Below are positions 1 to 7,642 of a stretch of DNA of 64,000 nucleotides, piece after piece; positions within the stretch are counted from its first letter, which is position 1, and each line of letters opens with the position of its first letter. The translations under genes were made by a program, and so were the position numbers. The notes beneath the pieces are model-generated. The model did not search any database. It saw only the letters and a list, made by a program, of their open reading frames with translations, and had not been told where the DNA came from. Source of the stretch: CAKSHC01 sp045631845 (GTDB lineage: Bacteria; Bacillota; Clostridia; Oscillospirales; UMGS1783); the NCBI GenBank assembly GCA_045631845.1, contig JAZQVM010000045.1, positions 4,875-68,874 of the forward strand, written 5' to 3'.

Positions 1-1438
1 TCTCAAGCGCCTCATCAATTTTCGGCGCATCGGCCACCATCTGATTGGTAATACCCGTCAATTCAGTAATGCGAGGCGGAATGGGAATTCCAGGATTAAC
101 GAAGGAGTTAAATTCATCAACAATCTCTCCGTTTTCCACCAATACAGCCCCGATTTCCGTGATACGATCCACCGACATACTCAGTCCCGTCGTCTCCAAA
201 TCGAATACGGTAAATCTGCCCGTCAAGGCCTGTACGCTATCACCGCTTACCGCCGCATCCTGATCGTTGACCATATAAGCTTCCATGCCACCGATGATCT
301 TTACGCCCAAATCACGGCCAACCCGCACCGCCTGCGGCAAACTACGCAACGAAGCATGATCAGTAATAGCAATCGCCCGATGCCCCCAGTCGGCCGCACG
401 CTGCACCAGTGCCTCCACCGATAGCGGTGCATCCATTGCCGAAGCAAAGGTATGCGTGTGCAGTTCAACACGCTTTTCCTCGCTATTGTCTTGACTGCCC
501 TCTACCTGCACACGGCAAACCCCGTAAGCACGCATGGATAATCCTCCCGCAAAGGCATCCTCATTCACAGCACCCCGAATCATCAACCGATCTCCCATAT
601 GCAGGCCGGCTATGATATCATCCGCTTTCTCCGAGTTAAATATCTTAACAGGCAAAACGCCGCTTCCATCTTCAATGGAAAAAGCAATCATCGCCCGCTC
701 TTTGGCTTCTTCTTGTTCGTCTTCCTGTTTGGCATGATATACTCTCTTTTTCGGCGTGTCAATCTGTCCGCAAACAATAGCGTTCTTCATGCCATCTTGC
801 AAGGAAGAGATCTTCTGCGGCTCACCCTCAAATGCCCTTCCATACAGAATATCTCCTGCCAAAATAGCACCTTCGACCCCCTCAACCTCTTGCGACATCG
901 CTCCCGCCGTCATGGGCGCCGTGCGATCTACCATACTTTCCTTTCGCCGTATATACTCCTCTACTGTTTCCGTCGTATTCGTATGATCAACAAATTGAAC
1001 CGTCGCACGAATCCCGTACTTAAATTCCAGATATTCCTGAAACTTCTTCACCATCCCGATCCGCTCCAGCACCGCCGCACCCGAAGCCATCACCGGCACC
1101 GAAAGAGTATCCCCATTCCATACAGCATCACCCGTCACATAAGCACCAAGCGCCGCATGATCCGCCTTCATTTCATTAAGAAAATCATCTACGCTATCCA
1201 AATGCGCACCTTGGCAACAACACCGCACAATCACTTCCGCCAAAACATAGGCCTCTTTAAGATTGCGAGCAATTCGGGCACATACATCCACCGAAAGATA
1301 TGATTGACTCTCCAGCCATACCTTGATCTTTCGTTGCCCCTTGTTAACCAATGTGCTTTTTACAACGCACAAGCGGACGAGTTCATACAACTCGTCCGAT
1401 TTAGGATATTTAGGAAAATATTCAGCAAATGTCTTCAT
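1..1438 (-). CDS. polC: DNA polymerase III PolC-type alpha subunit (N-terminal third)
   Basis: Replicative polymerase of low-GC Gram-positives. Translating the minus strand from ATG at 1438 gives about 479 residues before the window edge. An N-terminal region and an OB-fold come first, then the PHP domain opening with VELHTH near residue 324. The inserted DEDD proofreading exonuclease follows, with FDLETTGLS near residue 411. This order is diagnostic for PolC rather than DnaE. The remaining roughly 950 residues, with the polymerase palm, lie outside the window. The start codon overlaps the ispG stop (TAATG), and AGGAG sits 5 bases upstream inside ispG, so translation is probably coupled. It is the last visible gene of the pyrH-to-polC operon. 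Confidence 0.95.
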   Translation of the reverse strand, partial: MKTFAEYFPKYPKSDELYELVRLCVVKSTLVNKGQRKIKVWLESQSYLSVDVCARIARNLKEAYVLAEVIVRCCCQGAHLDSVDDFLNEMKADHAALGAYVTGDAVWNGDTLSVPVMASGAAVLERIGMVKKFQEYLEFKYGIRATVQFVDHTNTTETVEEYIRRKESMVDRTAPMTAGAMSQEVEGVEGAILAGDILYGRAFEGEPQKISSLQDGMKNAIVCGQIDTPKKRVYHAKQEDEQEEAKERAMIAFSIEDGSGVLPVKIFNSEKADDIIAGLHMGDRLMIRGAVNEDAFAGGLSMRAYGVCRVQVEGSQDNSEEKRVELHTHTFASAMDAPLSVEALVQRAADWGHRAIAITDHASLRSLPQAVRVGRDLGVKIIGGMEAYMVNDQDAAVSGDSVQALTGRFTVFDLETTGLSMSVDRITEIGAVLVENGEIVDEFNSFVNPGIPIPPRITELTGITNQMVADAPKIDEALE

Positions 1439-2484
1439 TATTTCTCCTGCATTTTCTTAATTTCCAGCATTAACTCATCCAACGCCCGCTCCGCCGGTAC
1501 TTTGCGCAATACTTGTCCGCCACGAAACAGCATATATTCATCCACACCGCCGGCCAACCCGATGTCCGCCTCCTTCGCTTCACCCGGCCCGTTGACAATA
1601 CATCCCATAACCGCCACCGTAATCGGCATGTCCACATCCGCCAATCGATCTTCCACCTGCTGCGCCAAGGACACTAAGTCCACCTTGGTGCGCCCACAAG
1701 TCGGGCAGGACACCACCTGCACCCCTCGATTTGACAATCCCAGCGCCCGCAAAAGCTTATAGGCCGCCTTAACCTCCTCAACCGGATCCGCGGTTAACGA
1801 TACCCGCATCGTATCCCCAATCCCGTCCAACAATAAGGAACCAATACCTACGCTGGACTTGATGATGCCGTTAATCAATGTACCAGCCTCGGTCACCCCA
1901 ATATGTAACGGATATGGCGACTGTTCATGCAACAACCGATTACAAGCCACCATCTCCGGCACCCGTGAGGACTTAACCGAAATTACAATATCGTCAAAAT
2001 CAAAGCGCTCCAAAAGTGATGCACTGTATTTCGCACTCTCACAAAGCGCCTCCGGACATACGCGTCCGTATTTCTCTAAAATATTTTTCTCTAATGAGCC
2101 CGAATTCACCCCCACACGAATCGGAATCCCCGCCATACGGCAGGCATCCGCCACCGCCTTGACCCGCTCATCCGACCCAATATTACCCGGATTGATGCGA
2201 ATCTTATCCGCACCGGCCGAAATCGCACCAAGGGCCAGCTTATAATCAAAATGAATATCCGCAACCATCGGCAACGGCGACCGCTCACGAATCTTAGCAA
2301 ACGTCCTTACGGCCTCTTCATCCGGCACCGCCAACCGTACAATCTGACATCCCGCCTTTGCAAGCCGTTCAATCTGCAATAAACAACCCTCAACATCATG
2401 CGTGTCAACCGATAACATACTCTGCACCGATACCGTTGCGTCACCCATACAGATATCGCCAACATATACTCGCTTACGCTCCAT
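1438..2484 (-). CDS. ispG: 4-hydroxy-3-methylbut-2-enyl diphosphate synthase (IspG/GcpE)
   Basis: Sixth enzyme of the MEP isoprenoid pathway. It converts MEcPP to HMBPP with a [4Fe-4S] cluster and reduced ferredoxin or flavodoxin. The protein is 348 residues, the usual length for the short bacterial form. Cluster ligands are visible as C260-P-T-C263 and C295 in GCIVNGPGE, with E302 in the same motif as the expected fourth ligand. The N-terminal part is a TIM barrel. Its start overlaps the rseP stop and its stop overlaps the polC start, both as TAATG. Dxr in the same operon and IspH further along belong to the same pathway. Confidence 0.97.
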   Translation of the reverse strand: MERKRVYVGDICMGDATVSVQSMLSVDTHDVEGCLLQIERLAKAGCQIVRLAVPDEEAVRTFAKIRERSPLPMVADIHFDYKLALGAISAGADKIRINPGNIGSDERVKAVADACRMAGIPIRVGVNSGSLEKNILEKYGRVCPEALCESAKYSASLLERFDFDDIVISVKSSRVPEMVACNRLLHEQSPYPLHIGVTEAGTLINGIIKSSVGIGSLLLDGIGDTMRVSLTADPVEEVKAAYKLLRALGLSNRGVQVVSCPTCGRTKVDLVSLAQQVEDRLADVDMPITVAVMGCIVNGPGEAKEADIGLAGGVDEYMLFRGGQVLRKVPAERALDELMLEIKKMQEK

Positions 2485-3485
2485 TATGTCACCACCCGGA
2501 TAATATCATTAATAAATACAAATACCGTCAACAGCATCAATAATCCAAAGCCAACCAGATGCACAATCCCCTCTTTTTCCGGCGGAATCGGCCGCCCAAG
2601 GATCGCCTCAATGCAAATAAATAAAATTCGCCCACCATCCAACGCAGGCAACGGCAACAGGTTCATTACTCCCAAATTTATGGCAATCAATGCCACTAAA
2701 TTGAGTACGCTCAAAGCCCCGTACTCTACCGTCTCCCCAATCATAGCCGTAATCCCGACAGGCCCCGTCAATTCCCCGACACCAACCCGTCCGGTCACCA
2801 AAAAGGCCAGTGATTTCCATACCGACCGCACAATCGATAGACTCTCGGTCGCCGTCTGCGTAAATACCGATCCTAAAGTCATATCTTCCACACCGAACGA
2901 TATACCGATCCGCTTTCCTTCCTCAGTCTCAATAATAGGGATGTCGGTCAATTTAATCCGCTCACCATCACGAATCACCGTCGCATCAAAGGTATCCGAA
3001 TCAATAAAATTGATAGCCAAATTCAAATCGGTGTAATTCAGCACACCGTATCCGTCACATCTCACAATACGGTCTCCCGCCCGAAATGCCGTCTGCTCCT
3101 CTAAATATACATTCTCAATGCGTGTCGTCACATACTGCGGCACAAAACATTGAATGATAAATACAAGAATCACGCCAAACAATAGGTTCATGCCGGCTCC
3201 CGCCGCCAATACCCCTATGCGTGCACGTTTACTCTTTTTATTAAAGGCACGCTCATCCTCGATATCCTCATCCTCGCCCACCATCATGCACGATCCGCCG
3301 ATCGGGAACAGTTTTAAAGAGAACAGCGTTTCCTTGCCTTGCTTTTTCCATATACGAGGCCCCATCCCCAGCGAAAATTCCACAACACCGATACCGGCCT
3401 TCTTCGCTGCTAAAAAATGCCCCAATTCATGAATGAATATCAAAAATCCAAACATGAAAACCGCAATCAGTATTGACCAAAACAT
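2484..3485 (-). CDS. rseP: RIP zinc metalloprotease, site-2 protease family (RseP/RasP)
   Basis: Intramembrane metalloprotease that cleaves transmembrane substrates such as anti-sigma factors and signal-peptide remnants. It has 333 residues. The zinc motif H19-E-L-G-H23 lies in the first membrane helix. A PDZ domain occupies the middle, roughly residues 110-200, and the second metal-ligand motif LPALDGG sits in a C-terminal helix. The short length with one PDZ domain is the Gram-positive form. Gene order cdsA-dxr-rseP-ispG-polC is typical of clostridia. The substrate cannot be told from sequence. Confidence 0.95.
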   Translation of the reverse strand: MFWSILIAVFMFGFLIFIHELGHFLAAKKAGIGVVEFSLGMGPRIWKKQGKETLFSLKLFPIGGSCMMVGEDEDIEDERAFNKKSKRARIGVLAAGAGMNLLFGVILVFIIQCFVPQYVTTRIENVYLEEQTAFRAGDRIVRCDGYGVLNYTDLNLAINFIDSDTFDATVIRDGERIKLTDIPIIETEEGKRIGISFGVEDMTLGSVFTQTATESLSIVRSVWKSLAFLVTGRVGVGELTGPVGITAMIGETVEYGALSVLNLVALIAINLGVMNLLPLPALDGGRILFICIEAILGRPIPPEKEGIVHLVGFGLLMLLTVFVFINDIIRVVT

Positions 3486-3493
3486 CGTCAGGC

Positions 3494-4639
3494 TTAGCCC
3501 CTCTCCATCAAAATATCCGCCGTCTGCCGCGCGAAACGGTCAGCTTCTATTATATCCTCCAAACTCGGATTTAACACATGCTCCACTCGAGAGCAAACTT
3601 CCTCAACAACCATCGGTATCCGATAAAAGGGAATCCGATCGGCCAAAAATGCCGCCACGGCACACTCATTCGCACCATTCAGAATGGTCGGCATCGTCCC
3701 GCCAACCGTGATAGCATACCGAGCCAATCCCACCAAACGGAAGGTCTCTTCATCGCAAGCATCAAAAGTCAATGTCCCCGCCCCGATCAAATCCAGCGGC
3801 TCAACAACCGCAGGCGTACTGTCCGGATAGGCCAATGCATATTGAATAGGCAGGCGCATATCGGGTACCCCCATCTGCGCCAACACACTGTTATCCTCAA
3901 ACCGTACCATCGAATGAACAATGCTCTGTCGATGCACCACGATCTCCACCTGCTCGGGCTTCACATCAAACAGATGCACCGCTTCAATCAATTCCAACCC
4001 CTTATTCATCATGGTTGCACTATCAATCGTAATTTTTGCACCCATGCTCCAATTCGGATGCTTTAACGCCTGCTCCTTGGTCACTGTGCGAAGTTTCTCG
4101 GCACTATACCCAAAGAAGGGCCCACCCGATGCTGTCAAGATAATGGACTTTACATTACGCTTGGCATCCTGCAAACACTGAAAAATCGCACTATGCTCAC
4201 TATCCACAGGCAAAACGCTTGCCCCGTGCTTCTTGGCTTGTGCCTTTACCAATTCACCACCGGTTACCAGCGTTTCCTTATTGGCCAAGGCCACATCTTT
4301 TCCTGCATGCAACGCCGCTAACGTTGGCCGCAATCCAGCAATGCCAACAATGGCATTGAGAACAACATCTGCCGAATCCCATGTCGCCAGATCCTCAACC
4401 GCCTTCGCTCCGCCCAAAACCACCGTTTCGGTATCGTTAACACGAACACGAAGATCAGCCGCCGCCTGCTCATCCGCCATAACGGCCAACGGGATATGAT
4501 GAGCCCGAATAATCTGCTCCATCCCTGCCACATCACGGTTAGCACTCACGCCTGCGATTTCATATCCGTTTTTTATGCAAACATCAATGGCCGAACAACC
4601 GATTGAACCGGTCGCCCCCAAAAGAATAACCTGTTTCAT
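3494..4639 (-). CDS. dxr: 1-deoxy-D-xylulose 5-phosphate reductoisomerase
   Basis: NADPH-dependent conversion of DXP to MEP, the committed step of the MEP pathway. It has 381 residues. The nucleotide-binding motif GATGSIG begins at residue 8. The metal- and substrate-binding segment D146-S-E148-H-S and the later MNKGLE motif are intact, as is the GGPF loop. It lies between cdsA and rseP with gaps of 8-11 bases, so it is co-transcribed. A functional enzyme is expected. Confidence 0.97.
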   Translation of the reverse strand: MKQVILLGATGSIGCSAIDVCIKNGYEIAGVSANRDVAGMEQIIRAHHIPLAVMADEQAAADLRVRVNDTETVVLGGAKAVEDLATWDSADVVLNAIVGIAGLRPTLAALHAGKDVALANKETLVTGGELVKAQAKKHGASVLPVDSEHSAIFQCLQDAKRNVKSIILTASGGPFFGYSAEKLRTVTKEQALKHPNWSMGAKITIDSATMMNKGLELIEAVHLFDVKPEQVEIVVHRQSIVHSMVRFEDNSVLAQMGVPDMRLPIQYALAYPDSTPAVVEPLDLIGAGTLTFDACDEETFRLVGLARYAITVGGTMPTILNGANECAVAAFLADRIPFYRIPMVVEEVCSRVEHVLNPSLEDIIEADRFARQTADILMERG

Positions 4640-4650
4640 ATTTCCCTCTT

Positions 4651-5472
4651 TTAACTATATAGCGGATGCATCCACATTATGAAAAGACATACGCACGGCC
4701 CTACATACAACAAACTGTCAAACCGATCCAATACCCCACCGTGACCGGGCATCCATGATCCAAAATCTTTAACTTCAAAATTGCGCTTGATGGCCGACAT
4801 CGATAGATCCCCAAACTGATCCAATACGCCACAGATCACGCCCAACATAATCAGCATCGGGAAACTCACCGTCACATGACAAGCCAACAAAAGAACCAGC
4901 CCTACAATACCATAGATCACCGCCGAAATCACAACCCCGCCGATGAACCCCTCTACGGTCTTCTTCGGACTGATAACCGGAGCCAACTTATGCTTTCCAC
5001 AAGCACGCCCTACAAAATAAGCACCCGTATCCGTTCCAAAACAACTCAAAAGAATTAAAATCAAATAGGCTAACCCCTGCGTCCGTACATAGGCAATGCT
5101 ATTATACAAAATCGGAAATACCAGCGATATCGCAAAAACCATCCACGGCTTTTTCAGAGAATATGCCCCAAATTTCAACATATTCCACCCACTTAATGCC
5201 ATAGACAGAATGAAAACTACCGCCAACACAAGCAAATAGTACCGATAAGGCAAAAAAGAAAAACCAAGCCCCCATACCAAGGAAACGCCAAACAGCCCTC
5301 GAGCCATTTTACTCTGCTTCAACAAGCCGCTGACTTGAAACAATTCATACACCGCAAAGCCGGACAAGAAGGATACAACACCTTTCATTACCCAAACAAT
5401 ATCGGAAAACACCAAGATCAAGGCGGTGCACAACCCGATAAAAAAGCCGGTAATTACCCTCTGTTTGAGCAT
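4651..5472 (-). CDS. cdsA: Phosphatidate cytidylyltransferase
   Basis: Makes CDP-diacylglycerol from phosphatidic acid and CTP, the branch point of phospholipid synthesis. It has 273 residues with multiple hydrophobic helices. The family signature lies near the C terminus: SAIKRNFEVKDFG is followed by MPGHGGVLDRFDS, with the two conserved aspartates and the invariant K-D pair. It sits 2 bases downstream of the uppS stop. Its substrate precursor is made by PlsX and PlsC, both encoded elsewhere in this window. Confidence 0.95.
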   Translation of the reverse strand: MLKQRVITGFFIGLCTALILVFSDIVWVMKGVVSFLSGFAVYELFQVSGLLKQSKMARGLFGVSLVWGLGFSFLPYRYYLLVLAVVFILSMALSGWNMLKFGAYSLKKPWMVFAISLVFPILYNSIAYVRTQGLAYLILILLSCFGTDTGAYFVGRACGKHKLAPVISPKKTVEGFIGGVVISAVIYGIVGLVLLLACHVTVSFPMLIMLGVICGVLDQFGDLSMSAIKRNFEVKDFGSWMPGHGGVLDRFDSLLYVGPCVCLFIMWMHPLYS

Positions 5473-5474
5473 GA

Positions 5475-6209
5475 TTATACCCCTCCGAACCGCCGTGTAC
5501 GACGGTTAAAGTCTAAAATAGCCGCATCCAAATCCCGCTCGGAAAAATCGGGCCACAACACATCCGAATACCAAAACTCGGCATAAGCACATTGCCATAG
5601 CAGAAAATTCGATAGCCGCTGTTCTCCGCTTGGGCGAATAATCAAATCGGGATCGGGCTGATCGCCCGTATACATGGCTTGTCCCATCATCCCTTCATCA
5701 ATCGACGATGGTGCAATTTCTCCATCTACACACTGCCCCGCCAAACGCTTGACCGCCTGCACAATCTCCTGCCGTCCTCCGTAATTGATGGCGATATTAA
5801 CCGTAATACCGGTCATCGACTCGGTCAACGCCATCGCCTTAGTTATCTTCTCCTGTAATTCATTCGAAAGACGTGACAAATCCCCGATAAATCGCAATTT
5901 CATGTTATACTCATTGAAATCCACCAGAATCTCATCCAAGTATTCATTAAACTGCTTCATCAAAGCATCAATTTCTTCCTGCGGCCGACTCCAGTTCTCG
6001 GTAGAAAAGGCGTAATAGGTCACATATTTTACCCCTATTTTAGAGCAGTAACGGGTAATGGTACGGAACGTCTTACCACCCTGTGCATGTCCTAAAAAGC
6101 GGGGTAACCCACGCTTCTTGGCCCATCGGCCGTTTCCGTCCATGATAATCCCGATATGAGAAGGAATGACACACTGGGAAATGTCTGTTTTTTTCGAAAA
6201 AATACCCAC
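5475..6209 (-). CDS. uppS: Isoprenyl transferase (undecaprenyl diphosphate synthase)
   Basis: Cis-prenyltransferase that extends farnesyl diphosphate with IPP to the C55 carrier used in peptidoglycan synthesis. It has 244 residues. The catalytic motif MDGNGRWAKKRG starts at M23, making the catalytic aspartate D24. The C-terminal RPSGEQRLSNFLLWQ motif binds the diphosphate of IPP. An unlinked stem-loop at 6234-6260 separates it from frr. It uses the product of the MEP genes downstream in the same operon. Confidence 0.96.
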   Translation of the reverse strand: MGIFSKKTDISQCVIPSHIGIIMDGNGRWAKKRGLPRFLGHAQGGKTFRTITRYCSKIGVKYVTYYAFSTENWSRPQEEIDALMKQFNEYLDEILVDFNEYNMKLRFIGDLSRLSNELQEKITKAMALTESMTGITVNIAINYGGRQEIVQAVKRLAGQCVDGEIAPSSIDEGMMGQAMYTGDQPDPDLIIRPSGEQRLSNFLLWQCAYAEFWYSDVLWPDFSERDLDAAILDFNRRTRRFGGV

Positions 6210-6233
6210 AAAAATTCTCCTATGATATGATGA

Positions 6234-6260
6234 CCCCGCAGGCGCTTAACGACTGCGGGG
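6234..6260 (-). other. Intra-operon stem-loop between frr and uppS
   Basis: CCCCGCAG (6234-6241) pairs perfectly with CTGCGGGG (6253-6260) across an 11-base loop. No U-tract follows on the minus strand, so it is not a good terminator. An mRNA processing, stability or expression-tuning element is possible, but that is inference. Confidence 0.5.
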
Positions 6261-6269
6261 ATGGTTCGG

Positions 6270-6824
6270 TTATACCGATTTCAGTTCCTTTTCTTTTGCC
6301 GAATAGATCTCATCAATCGCCTTAACGCTCTTGTCGGTCAGTTCCTGAATATCCTTTTCAATAACCTTGTAATCGTCTTCGGTAATCTCACTGGCCTTCT
6401 GCTGCTTCTTGTATTTATCGATAGCATCGCGGCGAATGGAACGGATCGAAACCTTAGCCGACTCCGCCATGGCCGAAACCTCTTTAATCAGATCCTTACG
6501 ACGTTCCTCGGTCAGCGGCGGGAACACCAGACGAATTACCTTACCGTCGTTCGACGGGTTGATTCCAATATCCGAAGCATTGATAGCCTTCTCAATCGGC
6601 TTGAGCTGGGAAGCATCATAGGGCTGAACCACCAGCACACGAGCTTCACTAACCGAAATCGACGCCATCTGGTTAAGCGGAGTCTCGGTCCCCCAGTAAT
6701 CAATACGGATCTTATCCAATACCGCAGGATTGGCACGGCCGGCACGAACTGCCGCATAATCCTTCTCCAATACGGAAATGGTCTTATTCATTTTTTCTTG
6801 AATTTCGGGATAACTGCCTTTCAT
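6270..6824 (-). CDS. frr: Ribosome recycling factor
   Basis: Splits post-termination ribosomes together with EF-G. It has 184 residues, the standard length, and is co-linear with the family: a helical N terminus, VRAGRANP near residue 27, and a long C-terminal helix ending in the lysine- and glutamate-rich KEKELKSV. It starts 3 bases after the pyrH stop. The order pyrH-frr-uppS-cdsA is widely conserved in Firmicutes. Confidence 0.97.
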   Translation of the reverse strand: MKGSYPEIQEKMNKTISVLEKDYAAVRAGRANPAVLDKIRIDYWGTETPLNQMASISVSEARVLVVQPYDASQLKPIEKAINASDIGINPSNDGKVIRLVFPPLTEERRKDLIKEVSAMAESAKVSIRSIRRDAIDKYKKQQKASEITEDDYKVIEKDIQELTDKSVKAIDEIYSAKEKELKSV

Positions 6825-6827
6825 GTT

Positions 6828-7538
6828 TTAATCCTCCTCAACTAATGTTCCGACATTCTCGCCGGAAATGGCTCTTACAATATTATCAGGATCGTTTAAT
6901 CCAAACACCAAAATCGGAATATGGTTATCTTTACACATAGCCGCCGCCGTGCTATCCATAACACCAAGATCCTTATTGAGAATCTCAGCAGGGCTCAAAT
7001 GATCAATCTTAACCGCATTGGGATCCTTCTTCGGATCAGCCGTATACACACCGTCCACATTAGTAGCCTTCATGAAAATATCAGCATCAATCTCTGCCGC
7101 ACGCAAGGCCGCCGCCGTATCGGTGGAGAAAAACGGATTGCCTGTACCGCATCCAAACACAACCACACGTCCCTTTTCCAGATGACGAACCGCCTTGTTG
7201 CGAATGTACGGCTCGGCAATTTGCCGCATTTCAATGGCCGTCTGCACACGAGTCGGCACACCCAACTGCTCCATGGCATCAGCAAAAGCCAGCGCATTAA
7301 TGGTCGTGGCCAACATACCCATATGATCGGCTCTCGTGCGGTCCATATTTCCGCTGGTTTTCCCACGCCAGAAATTACCGCCGCCGACAACGATAGCCAC
7401 CTGCGCTCCAAGTGCCACACTCTCACTTACCTTCTGCGCAACACGACCCAGAACTTCAAAGTCTATACCCGATCCTTTTCCGCCGGCCAAAGCTTCTCCG
7501 CTGATTTTTAATAAAATCCTTTTATATTTGAGTCCCAT
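6828..7538 (-). CDS. pyrH: UMP kinase
   Basis: Phosphorylates UMP to UDP and is usually regulated by GTP and UTP. It has 236 residues with the amino-acid-kinase fold. The N-terminal LLKISGEALAG motif, the VVGGGNFWRG loop and the TADPKKDP region are all present. It is the first gene of the pyrH-frr-uppS-cdsA-dxr-rseP-ispG-polC transcript, behind a sigma-A promoter at 7568-7596 and an AAGGAG site close to ATG 7538. Confidence 0.97.
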   Translation of the reverse strand: MGLKYKRILLKISGEALAGGKGSGIDFEVLGRVAQKVSESVALGAQVAIVVGGGNFWRGKTSGNMDRTRADHMGMLATTINALAFADAMEQLGVPTRVQTAIEMRQIAEPYIRNKAVRHLEKGRVVVFGCGTGNPFFSTDTAAALRAAEIDADIFMKATNVDGVYTADPKKDPNAVKIDHLSPAEILNKDLGVMDSTAAAMCKDNHIPILVFGLNDPDNIVRAISGENVGTLVEED

Positions 7539-7567
7539 ACCCTTCTCCTTAAAATGGTCTTGCCTAT

Positions 7568-7596
7568 AGTGTACTATATTGTAAAGATTTTTTCAA
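7568..7596 (-). promoter_or_regulatory. Sigma-A promoter of the pyrH-polC operon
   Basis: On the minus strand TTGAAA (7591-7596) is separated by 17 bases from TACACT (7568-7573), about 30 bases upstream of the pyrH start. It lies just after the ispH-rpsA terminator. Confidence 0.7.
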
Positions 7597-7605
7597 TATT
7601 TTTCT

Positions 7606-7638
7606 AAAAAAAAGAGTCGCTTTTCACAGCGACTCTTT
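7606..7638 (-). terminator. Intrinsic terminator after the ispH-rpsA fusion
   Basis: AAAGAGTCGC (7611-7620) pairs with GCGACTCTTT (7629-7638) across an 8-base loop. On the minus strand the hairpin runs into a U-tract encoded by the A-run at 7606-7613. It starts a few bases past the fusion gene's stop. Confidence 0.9.
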
Positions 7639-7642
7639 ATCA

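Noticed and set aside
599..1303. Plus-strand open frame of about 234 codons near the left edge
   Set aside because: The opposite strand is a clear polC coding sequence with OB, PHP and exonuclease motifs.
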